From NCBI GenBank assembly GCA_038873195.1, contig JAVZEV010000001.1, positions 338,490 through 402,489 of the forward strand: a DNA stretch of 64,000 bases. The letters run 5' to 3'. The notes under the pieces were generated by a model, which was not told where the DNA came from, did not search any database, and saw only the letters and a list, made by a program, of their open reading frames with translations. Below are positions 26,372 to 33,979 of the stretch, in pieces (position 1 is the stretch's first letter; each line of letters begins with the position of its first letter). The translations under genes and the position numbers were made by a program. The stretch comes from Candidatus Bathyarchaeia archaeon (GTDB taxonomy: Archaea; Thermoproteota; Bathyarchaeia; Bathyarchaeales; Bathycorpusculaceae).

Positions 26372-26758
26372 TTAGAGCCATTTTGTTTTGATTTCTTTGA
26401 TGGTTTTCAAGTGGGGGTCGTCTGTTATGCATGTGGCTTTTAGGTGTTGGGTTGTGGCGGCTATTATGCTGTCTGCCATTGGAATTTTGTGTTTGTGTCT
26501 TATTTCTGCCGAGGTTTTTGCGATTTGTGTGTTTACGTCTATTGTTTTGAAGTCTTTTTCTAGGAGTTCTGTTCTTAGTTTCGCGGTTTCGCGTCCTTCT
26601 TTTTGTAGTGTGAGTTGGTAGATTTCGTGGATTGTTATGGTTGAGATGTGTTTTTGTTTGGTGTTTCGTATTGTTTGTGTTGTTTTTTGTAGAGTCGCTT
26701 TGTCTTTGGAGTAGTAGTGTTCTATGAAGAATCTTGTGTCGAATACTGTTTTAGGCAT
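26372..26758 (-). CDS. vapC: PIN-domain toxin, VapC type
   Basis: Protein of 128 residues with PIN-domain acids: VFDTRFFIEHYY (first Asp), a Glu near the middle, MADSIIAATTQHL and the final TDDPHLK. VapC toxins are Mg-dependent RNases that cut tRNA or rRNA when their antitoxin is lost. The gene overlaps the AbrB-type antitoxin gene upstream by 8 bases, the standard VapBC arrangement. The coding strand is A+C-rich. Confidence 0.9.
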   Translation of the reverse strand: MPKTVFDTRFFIEHYYSKDKATLQKTTQTIRNTKQKHISTITIHEIYQLTLQKEGRETAKLRTELLEKDFKTIDVNTQIAKTSAEIRHKHKIPMADSIIAATTQHLKATCITDDPHLKTIKEIKTKWL

Positions 26759-26984
26759 CTTCTTCCCTTAGCTTGTCTAGGAAGTGTTTCATTTCTTCTG
26801 GGGTTGCGTGTTTTGCTCCTGAGCCGGCGAGGTCGGTGGTTGATTTTTTGGGTTTGAAGAGTATGCCTTCTGGGGTTTCGATGACTTCGAGGCGTGTTCC
26901 TTCTTGGATTTTGTGTTTTTTGCGGAGTTCTGCTGGGATTGTGGTTTGGCCTTTTCTGGTTACTATTACTTCTTCGGTTTTCAT
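26751..26984 (-). CDS. vapB: AbrB-type antitoxin, VapB
   Basis: Protein of 77 residues. The first 45 residues form a swapped-hairpin AbrB/SpoVT domain (VTRKGQTTIPAELRKKHKIQEGTRLEV). The acidic C-terminal tail is expected to wrap around and block the VapC toxin encoded next. The VapB-VapC complex normally represses its own promoter, and direct repeats upstream are possible operators. Confidence 0.9.
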   Translation of the reverse strand: MKTEEVIVTRKGQTTIPAELRKKHKIQEGTRLEVIETPEGILFKPKKSTTDLAGSGAKHATPEEMKHFLDKLREEDA

Positions 26985-26997
26985 TTTTGGTCTCTCT

Positions 26998-27020
26998 GTA
27001 GTACTTTTTGTTGGTAGTAC
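26998..27020 (-). promoter_or_regulatory. direct repeats upstream of vapBC, candidate operator
   Basis: GTAGTAC occurs at 26998-27004 and again at 27014-27020 on the plus strand, 16 bases apart. They lie directly upstream of vapB and beside a TATA-like CTTATATG at about 27021-27028 on the minus strand. This position suits autorepression by VapBC; the binding itself is inferred. Confidence 0.4.
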
Positions 27021-27128
27021 ATATAAGGGTTCCTACTGGTAATGACCATGTTATTTGGGAAGATTACACGATAGAAGGGTTAGCATACCAATTGTGGATG
27101 TTAAGTGTTTGGAGTGCAATTTGGCGTT

Positions 27129-27725
27129 TTAGTATTTGTGTTTTGTCCATCCGCGTTTGATTGCTGTCCAGACTATTATGGCGATTAGTGCGATGAATAG
27201 GGCTATTTCTGTGGGTGTTAGCCACCATAGTAGCCAGTAGGCTGCTGGGGCGAAGTTTAGGTACCATGCGCCTCGGATTGCCCAGTCTAAGCCTCCTTCG
27301 CGTTGCATTTCTGTGCGTAGGTTGTTGATGCTTTTGTCGTACCAGTCTTCTACTAGGATTGGGTTGGTGTTGTTTTGTGCCATTTGTTGGTAGGCTGTTT
27401 TGTAGCTGTTTATTCTGTTGGTTAGTTGGCGGAAGTAGTCTTGTTGGGCGGCGAGGCTGTTTTCGTAGTTTTGTTCCCAGTACCATGGGCTGCTGTAGGT
27501 TGTGTTGTAATCGTAGGCGTTGAATGTTGTGTTCATTTGTGTCCAGATTGTGTTGATTTGGTCTTCTATTCCTTCGAATGTGGCTTGGTCCATTGCCATG
27601 GTGACGTGGGCTCCGAAGAGGCGGTTGTATTGTGCGATTGCTGGGAGGTAAACAGCGAATAGTGCGGCGGTGGGTATGGCTATTAAGAGGATGATTAGTA
27701 GTGTGATTGGGAGGATTATTTTCAA
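27129..27725 (-). CDS. membrane protein with large extracellular helical loop
   Basis: Protein of 198 residues. It has an N-terminal membrane helix (about 4-28) and a C-terminal helix (about 166-188). Between them is a Tyr-, Asn- and Gln-rich helical region, probably outside the cell (WYWEQNYENSLAAQQDYFRQL). No family recognised. The coding strand is A+C-rich like the neighbouring genes. The two-anchor layout resembles viral or secretion-associated spacers, but no role can be assigned. Confidence 0.6.
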   Translation of the reverse strand: MKIILPITLLIILLIAIPTAALFAVYLPAIAQYNRLFGAHVTMAMDQATFEGIEDQINTIWTQMNTTFNAYDYNTTYSSPWYWEQNYENSLAAQQDYFRQLTNRINSYKTAYQQMAQNNTNPILVEDWYDKSINNLRTEMQREGGLDWAIRGAWYLNFAPAAYWLLWWLTPTEIALFIALIAIIVWTAIKRGWTKHKY

Positions 27726-27904
27726 TTTTGTTTTGCGGCTCCTTTTATTGTGATTGTGTGAAAAGCGGATTTAGGTGTTTCGGGCTTAGCCTATTCTGGA
27801 TTGGTTTTTAAATTCACGAAAGTGGATATTATAGTGTTGAAAAGTTTGGCAGGAAAGGAGAATTCGCTTTCAATTTTTGAGGCTTTAATGGGAGAGTAAA
27901 AGTC

Positions 27905-28321
27905 TTAAGTTTCGCCTATCCATATTGTTTCTTTTAGGTTTCTGAAGTGTTCGTCGCCTGTTATTATTTTTGCGTTTAGGGTTTTTGCTGTTGCGAGTAT
28001 TATGGCGTCGAAGAGGCTTGGGGGTTTGAGTTTTTCTTTTTTGGTTTTTTCTGTTAGTTGCATGTAGCATTTTGCGGATTCTATGGCTGTTTCTTTGTCT
28101 ATTGAGGTTATTTCCGTAGTTTCTTCTATTGTTTTTAGGCGTTCGCTGATTGTTTGTTGTTTTGCGCCTTCGCGTAGGTATTTGCGGGCTATTTCTGCTA
28201 AGACAATGTCTGGTGTGTAGGTTTCTTCGGCGTTTTGGATGGTTTCTTTGGCTTTTTCGCCTCGGGTGCTTCCTATAAAGATTTCTATCCAAGCGTAAGA
28301 GTCAATCACTACTGTTTTCAC
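27905..28321 (-). CDS. vapC: PIN-domain toxin, VapC type
   Basis: Protein of 138 residues with the PIN pattern: VVIDSYAWIEIF at the start, DIVLAEIARKYL in the middle, LFDAIILATAKTL and ITGDEHFRNL near the end, giving the four acidic metal ligands. It is predicted to be a toxin RNase. It overlaps its antitoxin gene by 20 bases and is unrelated in detail to the VapC at 26372, so there are two separate modules within 2 kb. Confidence 0.9.
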   Translation of the reverse strand: MKTVVIDSYAWIEIFIGSTRGEKAKETIQNAEETYTPDIVLAEIARKYLREGAKQQTISERLKTIEETTEITSIDKETAIESAKCYMQLTEKTKKEKLKPPSLFDAIILATAKTLNAKIITGDEHFRNLKETIWIGET

Positions 28322-28526
28322 CGCGGTCCTCCTCTGTGAAGGGTTTTATTTTGCCTTTGTCTATGCCGAATGTTTCATTGAGCCTTTTTTTGCGTTGTTG
28401 TGCTATGAAAAGTTTTATTGTTTCGTCTAAAGTTTGGGCTCCCAATTTTCTGCGTAGCTTCTCCAGCATTTTTAACGTGCTTTTTGAAACCCTAATTGTT
28501 GTTGCTTCGCTCACGCAGTTCACCAT
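28302..28526 (-). CDS. vapB: ribbon-helix-helix-type VapB antitoxin
   Basis: Protein of 74 residues from ATG 28526. EATTIRVSKSTLKMLEKLRRKLGAQTLDETIKLFI is a ribbon-helix-helix dimerisation and DNA-binding unit. The acidic tail GKIKPFTEEDRGENSSD is the likely toxin-neutralising part. A longer frame to 28571 would include the palindromic operator in the coding region, so the later start is preferred. Confidence 0.82.
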   Translation of the reverse strand: MVNCVSEATTIRVSKSTLKMLEKLRRKLGAQTLDETIKLFIAQQRKKRLNETFGIDKGKIKPFTEEDRGENSSD

Positions 28527-28536
28527 ATACAAGTAT

Positions 28537-28564
28537 GCAGTATACATGCATATAAATATACTGC
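28537..28564 (-). promoter_or_regulatory. inverted-repeat operator and TATA region of the second vapBC
   Basis: GCAGTATA (28537-28544) and TATACTGC (28557-28564) form a perfect 8-base inverted repeat with a 12-base centre, just upstream of vapB. The arms are TATA-like, so repressor binding would block TBP. The site is well placed for autoregulation by the VapB ribbon-helix-helix dimer. Confidence 0.5.
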
Positions 28565-28589
28565 AGACCATTGGAAAAGGTTTCTACCT

Positions 28590-28889
28590 TTATTTTGCTC
28601 CTCTTGCTCTTTTTACTGGTAAAACATCGAGGTTGGCTCTTATGAAAGCTTGCACTGGATGGACTCCAAGAGCTACATTACAGAATAATGATATTGCCAA
28701 CTGGCTACCAAGCCTATCTCCTAGTGGAGTTACATTGCAATTTTGAAGAATTTCGTTTATTTCTTGTTGCTTATTTGGAGGTCTTCCCCAAAAGTTGATA
28801 TCTTCTTGTTCGAGAATCCAGTTGAGAGCAAAAAGAATGTATTCGAGGTATTTGAAAAACTTTATATTATTTTTAGCATACTCGTTCAA
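28590..28889 (-). CDS. hypothetical protein
   Basis: Protein of 99 residues. The N-terminal half is helical (KFFKYLEYILFALNWILEQ). The C-terminal half has a VHPVQAFIRANLDVLPVKRARG segment. No domain recognised and no membrane or signal features. It is divergent from the nuclease fusion gene and only 55 bases from it, so the two may share a regulatory region. Confidence 0.5.
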   Translation of the reverse strand: MNEYAKNNIKFFKYLEYILFALNWILEQEDINFWGRPPNKQQEINEILQNCNVTPLGDRLGSQLAISLFCNVALGVHPVQAFIRANLDVLPVKRARGAK

Positions 28890-28944
28890 AAGGTGACAGG
28901 AAACGGTAAATTACTTTTTAATATCAGTATCTAGCAAAGAAAAC

Positions 28945-29868
28945 TTGGAACTATGTAAAAAATACGCGTTAGCAGGTTTTTCTAATAGTATTAATGGTCT
29001 TTGGACTTTTTGTGAAATAAAAGAAAACGATTTCGTTTCCTTTTTATATGCAGCCAAAGCTCATAATCTTTATCGAGTTGAGAAGAAGGTTGCTCTTAGA
29101 GACGCTGAGAATTTACCGCCTTGGAAGCCTGTCACTTTCAAAATCTCAAGAAAAACGTATTATTTTCCATTTCGGTTATACCTTAGACCTGTTAGAAAAT
29201 ATGAAGAGCCACTAATTAGAGCAGAATTTGCATATGTTGCCGAGAATTTGCTTTTGAGAGGTGGTTATAGAAAAACACATTTTCAAGCTGACCAGACTAC
29301 ATTACAAAACGTTTCTCAGATGGGTGAAAAATTTTTCGAAAATGTTGAGAATTTAGAATATTCTTCCTCGACGTTTATCCCAGAGTTTTCCACAGACAAA
29401 TCGTTGGTAAGCATTCCCTATATATTTCCATTTAGAGAAATAATTCTTCAGTCTGCAATTCGCCATTATTTAAGCGACAAAGAAAAGTTACAGAGATTTT
29501 TAGAAGATATTTCTGTGAATGAAGTTAAGGCGGAAAATCTTGAAGTATTAGGGGAAAAAGCGCTTCCAGAGGGGCATATTGATATTTTCATTAAAGAAGC
29601 TGTGCCGATTGGAGAGTCCAAGAATATTATGGTAGAAATAAAAGTGGGAAAAGCGATAACAAGGGATTTTGAACAGCTTGAAGATTATTTAGGCGAATTT
29701 GGTCCGGAGTGTTTGAAGGCAGTATTAATAGCGAAAGATTTCAGTAGGAAAACCATTTCAACGTTAAAAAGCAAAATTGTCCCTTTAAAATATACGTTTT
29801 CTTGCGACTTATCTACTCCTAGGAACTTCCAACAATTAGTGAACTGCTTAAAACTAGAAAAATATTAA
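28945..29868 (+). CDS. probable PUA/EVE-like domain fused to PD-(D/E)XK nuclease
   Basis: Protein of 307 residues from a TTG start. The first about 100 residues (GLWTFCEIKENDFVSFLYAAKAHNLYRV) resemble EVE/PUA-type modules that read modified bases. The C-terminal region contains EGHIDIFI then NIMVEIKVGK, the D-(x)n-E-x-K core of PD-(D/E)XK nucleases close to the DUF91/NucS group. A reader plus a nuclease is the layout of modification-dependent restriction enzymes. DNA modification specificity cannot be told. It is a single gene without a methylase nearby, which fits a type IV-like system. Confidence 0.65.
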   Translation: MELCKKYALAGFSNSINGLWTFCEIKENDFVSFLYAAKAHNLYRVEKKVALRDAENLPPWKPVTFKISRKTYYFPFRLYLRPVRKYEEPLIRAEFAYVAENLLLRGGYRKTHFQADQTTLQNVSQMGEKFFENVENLEYSSSTFIPEFSTDKSLVSIPYIFPFREIILQSAIRHYLSDKEKLQRFLEDISVNEVKAENLEVLGEKALPEGHIDIFIKEAVPIGESKNIMVEIKVGKAITRDFEQLEDYLGEFGPECLKAVLIAKDFSRKTISTLKSKIVPLKYTFSCDLSTPRNFQQLVNCLKLEKY

Positions 29869-29892
29869 AGTGTTTAACGCTCATTTTTGGTT

Positions 29893-30120
29893 ATGGAACT
29901 CAAAAAGTTCTTCATAGTAGAAGCAAGACATCCAAACATGGGGAAGACCACTGAAATAAAAGTATTCTCAACAAAAACAGAAGCACTCAAGTATGCAAAA
30001 CAACTGGCAAAGGAAACTTCGGACCAAATAGATGTTGTTTCCAAACAAGGATTAATCGCTTGCGCAAATTACGATGACCTAAAAACTAACGGAGTTTTAT
30101 TCAAAGCAAAGGACTGCTGA
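29893..30120 (+). CDS. small hypothetical protein
   Basis: Protein of 75 residues starting at ATG 29893. FFIVEARHPNMGKTTEIKVFSTKTEALKYAKQ suggests a small alpha/beta fold with a helix after a strand pair. It follows the nuclease fusion by 24 bases and could be in the same transcript. Function unknown. Confidence 0.6.
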   Translation: MELKKFFIVEARHPNMGKTTEIKVFSTKTEALKYAKQLAKETSDQIDVVSKQGLIACANYDDLKTNGVLFKAKDC

Positions 30121-30226
30121 CCCAAAAACGAATGAAAAGAAGAATCTTCTTGTAAATTTGTGAATTGGTAAATTTCGTTCTTCTTTATATTTGCTGTTTG
30201 GTCTCGTTTTCTTTTGATGATGTAGT

Positions 30227-30625
30227 ATGAAGGAGGTTGTTAAGCAAGTTAAAGGTTTAAGCCTTGGCGACCTTGTGAAGGTTGACTGGTTTGATGCTAG
30301 CATAGGCAAAAGCCTTAGCGGTGGTTTAAGCGGCATAGATGTCCCAGTCCAAAGTTGGGGCATTTTCTTAGGCGTTTTGGGCGAGAAGAACCGGCATATT
30401 ATTCTTGCTCAGAACAGTTTTCGCTATGCTGACGGCGTTTATGATATTGATTATACGGCTGTTCCAGTCGCTTGGGCTTCTAACGTCACCGCCATAATCA
30501 AAAACCATGTTCCACCCGCTGATGCCAAACAATTATTAAACAGCTTCCTCGTCGGCGGAAAACGCACCAGTGGCGCAAAACGCATAAAACAACAAAAGAT
30601 GGTAAACCATGAAAGACCCAATTAA
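30227..30625 (+). CDS. virus-associated small protein, SH3-like start
   Basis: Protein of 132 residues. GLSLGDLVKVDWFDASIGKS has the strand pattern of an SH3-like barrel. A basic C-terminus (GGKRTSGAKRIKQQK) suggests nucleic-acid contact. ATGAAGGAGG is the start itself. It overlaps the next small membrane protein gene and precedes the terminase genes, so it is part of the viral block. No family is claimed. Confidence 0.6.
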   Translation: MKEVVKQVKGLSLGDLVKVDWFDASIGKSLSGGLSGIDVPVQSWGIFLGVLGEKNRHIILAQNSFRYADGVYDIDYTAVPVAWASNVTAIIKNHVPPADAKQLLNSFLVGGKRTSGAKRIKQQKMVNHERPN

Positions 30626-30839
30626 AAAAGCCTTAACAAGACGAAATCGGCAACGAGAAATCCAGCCAGACCCACGCTTGGTCCTCGGCGTAAAATTCGC
30701 AGTCGCCATGACACTAAGCCTAACCGCCATAGAAATCACACATCTAATCGCACTAAGCAAATGGAACAGCGAAATCTTCTCCGCAATCACCGGCTTAACA
30801 GGCACACTAACCGGCATATTCATCACACAAAAAGCGTGA
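30609..30839 (+). CDS. small membrane protein, holin-like
   Basis: Protein of 76 residues with a basic, charged N-terminus and two hydrophobic helices (about 28-50 and 56-74). It overlaps the previous gene and lies just before the terminase genes, the usual place for a virus holin or membrane accessory. The holin role is inferred. Confidence 0.55.
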   Translation: MKDPIKKALTRRNRQREIQPDPRLVLGVKFAVAMTLSLTAIEITHLIALSKWNSEIFSAITGLTGTLTGIFITQKA

Positions 30840-30844
30840 ACCAC

Positions 30845-31147
30845 ATGACAGAACCACCACTTCAACCTATAAATAAGGGAGGGGGTAGCCAAACAGAGAA
30901 GAAAAACGCAAAAGACCTAATCGAAATCGAATGGACCATCATCAACAAACTCCTAAAAATGGCAGAAAACACCCACTCAGAAAACAAAAGAGCATTTTAC
31001 TACCAAACACTAGCAGGACACATCCGCACACTCTCAGCCCTACTCAAACTTCACGGACAACCAGACCAAACCGCAGACTTAGCCAAACTCCTAAGCCAAA
31101 TCCAAACCCAAGCAAAAACCCTCGCAAAAAGGCTCAAAAGAAAATGA
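30845..31147 (+). CDS. terminase small subunit-like protein
   Basis: Protein of 100 residues, mostly helical (DLIEIEWTIINKLLKMAENTH, AGHIRTLSALLKLHG). The stop overlaps the start of the large terminase by 4 bases (ATGA), the usual coupling of small and large terminase genes. Small subunits recognise viral DNA before packaging. The family is assigned by position and size, not by a motif. Confidence 0.6.
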   Translation: MTEPPLQPINKGGGSQTEKKNAKDLIEIEWTIINKLLKMAENTHSENKRAFYYQTLAGHIRTLSALLKLHGQPDQTADLAKLLSQIQTQAKTLAKRLKRK

Positions 31148-32517
31148 CCATCGAAGCCCTAAAACAACTAAAAGAAAACCCAACACTCTTCGCACAAACA
31201 CTCCTAAACTTCAACCCCTTCCCATACCAACAACAACTCCTAAACGACCAAACCAAACGCATCATCGCCTGCATGGCAAGACAAACAGGCAAAACCACAA
31301 CCATCGCAACAAAAGCAATACACTACGCATACACAAACCCAAACACAACAACACTAATAATATCGCCATCACTCCGCCAAAGCATAATAATGTTCGACAA
31401 AATCCTAAACTTCATCACCAACAACCCACTACTCAACCAAAGCGTAACCCGCAAAACACGAACCCTAATCCAACTAACAAACAAATCTCAAATAATCGCA
31501 CTACCATGCAGCGAACACCAACTCCGCGGATACACCGCACACCTAACAATCTGCGACGAAGCCGCATTCACACCCGAACACATAATAACAGAAATAATCC
31601 TCCCAATGCTCAGCACAACAAACGGAACCGCAATCCTCCTAAGCACACCATGGGACAAAAACCACTTCTTCCACCAAGCCTTCCTAAACCCAAACTACAC
31701 CACATACAAAATCAAATCAGAACAAAACCCACTAATCCCAAAACAATTCCTCCAAGAAATGCAACAAAACATGACAAAAGAAGCCTACAAACGCGAATAC
31801 GAAGCCGAATTCACAGAAACCCAAAACACCTACTTCCCACAAGAACTAATCCGCAAATGCGTAGAACACGCACAAAAAATCAACCTAGAACCCTACACAA
31901 ACCTCGAACAACCAACACAACAAGGCAACTACTACGCAGGAATAGACCTCGGCAAACTCAAAACCCACACCGCAATAGCAATAACCCAAAAACAAGAAAA
32001 CGACACAATCAAACTCGTCTACACACACGAATTCCCACTCGAAACACCATGCACACAAATAATCCAACACCTAAAAAACGCACAACAAAAACTCAACATC
32101 CAAAAAACCCTCATAGACCAAACAGGCATCGGCGAACCAATCCTCGAAGAAATCCAAAACCAAAACATACCAAACACACAAGGCATAAAATTCACAAACG
32201 AAACCAAAACCCAACTCCTAACACACCTAAAACTCCTAATGGAACAACAAAAACTCGCAATCCCATACAACAAAAAACTCCTCCAACAAATAAACAACCA
32301 ACAATACACATACACAAAAACCGGAAAACTCCAATTCACACATCCACCTAACACAAACGACGACCTCCTCTGGGCACTAGCACTCGCATGCTACGCCACA
32401 AAAACAGAACCAACACCCAAATTCTGGGTCATCGCAAAAATGAGCAAAGGCAAACACAAACTAAAACAATTAAGAAAAAAACTTCTCAAACACCAAACCA
32501 CAGGCACAACAAGATGA
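31144..32517 (+). CDS. terL: terminase large subunit
   Basis: Protein of 457 residues. An ATPase domain carries Walker A MARQTGKTT (residues 44-52) and a Walker B LTICDEAAF. A C-terminal RNase H-like nuclease domain begins near YYAGIDLGKLKTHTAIAI and contains later conserved acids. It drives ATP-dependent packaging of DNA into tailed-virus heads. The protein appears full length. The coding strand is very A+C-rich (Asn, Thr and Gln codons), unlike the region before 30.5 kb. No portal or capsid gene was found next to it, which is odd for an intact provirus. Confidence 0.9.
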   Translation: MTIEALKQLKENPTLFAQTLLNFNPFPYQQQLLNDQTKRIIACMARQTGKTTTIATKAIHYAYTNPNTTTLIISPSLRQSIIMFDKILNFITNNPLLNQSVTRKTRTLIQLTNKSQIIALPCSEHQLRGYTAHLTICDEAAFTPEHIITEIILPMLSTTNGTAILLSTPWDKNHFFHQAFLNPNYTTYKIKSEQNPLIPKQFLQEMQQNMTKEAYKREYEAEFTETQNTYFPQELIRKCVEHAQKINLEPYTNLEQPTQQGNYYAGIDLGKLKTHTAIAITQKQENDTIKLVYTHEFPLETPCTQIIQHLKNAQQKLNIQKTLIDQTGIGEPILEEIQNQNIPNTQGIKFTNETKTQLLTHLKLLMEQQKLAIPYNKKLLQQINNQQYTYTKTGKLQFTHPPNTNDDLLWALALACYATKTEPTPKFWVIAKMSKGKHKLKQLRKKLLKHQTTGTTR

Positions 32518-33956
32518 CAAGAAAACAAGAATATTTTAAAATAACAAAACTCGCAAGACGCTACGACAAACGAACAGGCAAGTTCACCTTCAACATCACC
32601 TACGAAACAGCCACACAACTAACACCCCGCACACTTAACGTCGCAGAAACCTTCGGCTTAGGCATAGACCAAACCCAAAAATTCCCAATCTACGACAATG
32701 TGGAATTAAAAATCAGCCCAAAAGACATTGTCTACATCACAGGCGACAGCGGCTCAGGAAAAAGCGTCCTATTAAAAGCCATAAAACACGATTTAGGCAA
32801 AGAAGCAGCAGACATGCAAAAAATAAAGCCAAACCCAAACAAACCAATAATCGACACAATCGGCAAAAACTTCACCGAAGCACTCGAACTGTTAAGCAAG
32901 GCTGGATTAAACGACGCTTTCCTATTCGTTAGGCGTTTTCGAGAACTAAGCGATGGACAAAAATATCGCTACCGAATCGCGAAATTAATGGAAAGCCGCA
33001 AACAATGGTGGATTGCTGACGAGTTCTGCAGCGTTTTAGATCGTGACACGGCGAAGATTGTGGCTTTTAATTTGCAGAAGGCTGCGAGGCAGATGGGTAA
33101 GGCTGTGGTTGTGGCGACGACTCATGGGGATTTGTTTGAGGATTTGAGGCCTAGTGTGCATGTTCATAAGCGGTTTGGTAAGGAAATCAGTGTGAAGTAT
33201 TATGTGAATGAGGCGGCAGGGGAGTGTAGTTTGATGAGGGAGATGCGTGTTGAAGAAGGCACTTTTGCGGATTATAAGTGTTTGAGTGGTTTTCATTATC
33301 GTTCTGGTCGTTGTCCGCCTCCGAGGAAGGTTTTTGTTTTGAGGCGTGGTGGTGAGTTATGTGGGGTTATTGTTTACAGTTATGCGTCGCCTTTGGCTTT
33401 TGGCAGAAGTAAAGTGTGGAAGGGCAGTTTTGGTGATTTGCAGAGGGATTTTAGTGTTGTTAGTCGTGTGGTTGTGCATCCGAAGTATCGCTCGATTGGT
33501 TTGGGTGTTAGGCTTGTGCGGGAGACTTTGGCTTTGGCTGGGACGCGTTTTGTTGAGTTGGTTGCGGTTATGGCTAGGTATAATCCTTTTGCGGAGAGGG
33601 CTGGGATGCGTAGGGTTGCTGTGCAGTTGCCTTGTAAGCAGGCGTTGAGGGTTGTGGAGGTTTTGGAGAGGGTGGGGTTTTGTAGGGATTTGTTGGGTTG
33701 TGAGAATTATTTGCGTGGTAGGTTGGCGTGTTTGAGTGAGAAGGAGATTGGGGAGATTAAGGATGCGTTTGTTGGGAATGTGCATCCGCGGTTTGTGCGG
33801 TGTTTTGGTGGGGGTTCTGTGTTTGGGGATAAGAAGGCTTATGTTGAGGGGGTGAGACGTGCGGGTGTTGAGAAGCTTGTGAAGTTGATTAGGGTTTGTG
33901 GTGTTTTGTTGCAGGTGAAGGTTTATTTGTTTTGGGATAAGTTTGGAGAATTATAA
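32514..33956 (+). CDS. COG2401-like fusion: ABC-type ATPase and GNAT acetyltransferase
   Basis: Protein of 480 residues. Walker A GDSGSGKS is at 77-84. A signature-like ELSDGQKYRYRIAKLM and a Walker B WWIADEFCSVLD are present, together forming an ABC-type ATPase. From about residue 290 a GNAT acetyltransferase follows: VVVHPKYRSIGLGVRLVRETL is the acetyl-CoA binding motif. Such fusions (COG2401) occur in archaea and in proviruses; role unknown. The start overlaps the terminase stop by 4 bases. Base use turns from A+C-rich at the beginning to G+T-rich after about 33050 in the same frame. Confidence 0.8.
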   Translation: MTRKQEYFKITKLARRYDKRTGKFTFNITYETATQLTPRTLNVAETFGLGIDQTQKFPIYDNVELKISPKDIVYITGDSGSGKSVLLKAIKHDLGKEAADMQKIKPNPNKPIIDTIGKNFTEALELLSKAGLNDAFLFVRRFRELSDGQKYRYRIAKLMESRKQWWIADEFCSVLDRDTAKIVAFNLQKAARQMGKAVVVATTHGDLFEDLRPSVHVHKRFGKEISVKYYVNEAAGECSLMREMRVEEGTFADYKCLSGFHYRSGRCPPPRKVFVLRRGGELCGVIVYSYASPLAFGRSKVWKGSFGDLQRDFSVVSRVVVHPKYRSIGLGVRLVRETLALAGTRFVELVAVMARYNPFAERAGMRRVAVQLPCKQALRVVEVLERVGFCRDLLGCENYLRGRLACLSEKEIGEIKDAFVGNVHPRFVRCFGGGSVFGDKKAYVEGVRRAGVEKLVKLIRVCGVLLQVKVYLFWDKFGEL

Positions 33957-33979
33957 GAGAAAAGGGGTTTGGGAAGGTT

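Noticed and set aside
31506-32351. A 281-residue Arg-, Pro- and His-rich frame inside the terminase gene
   Set aside because: It is a shadow frame of the A+C-rich terminase gene, without any domain.
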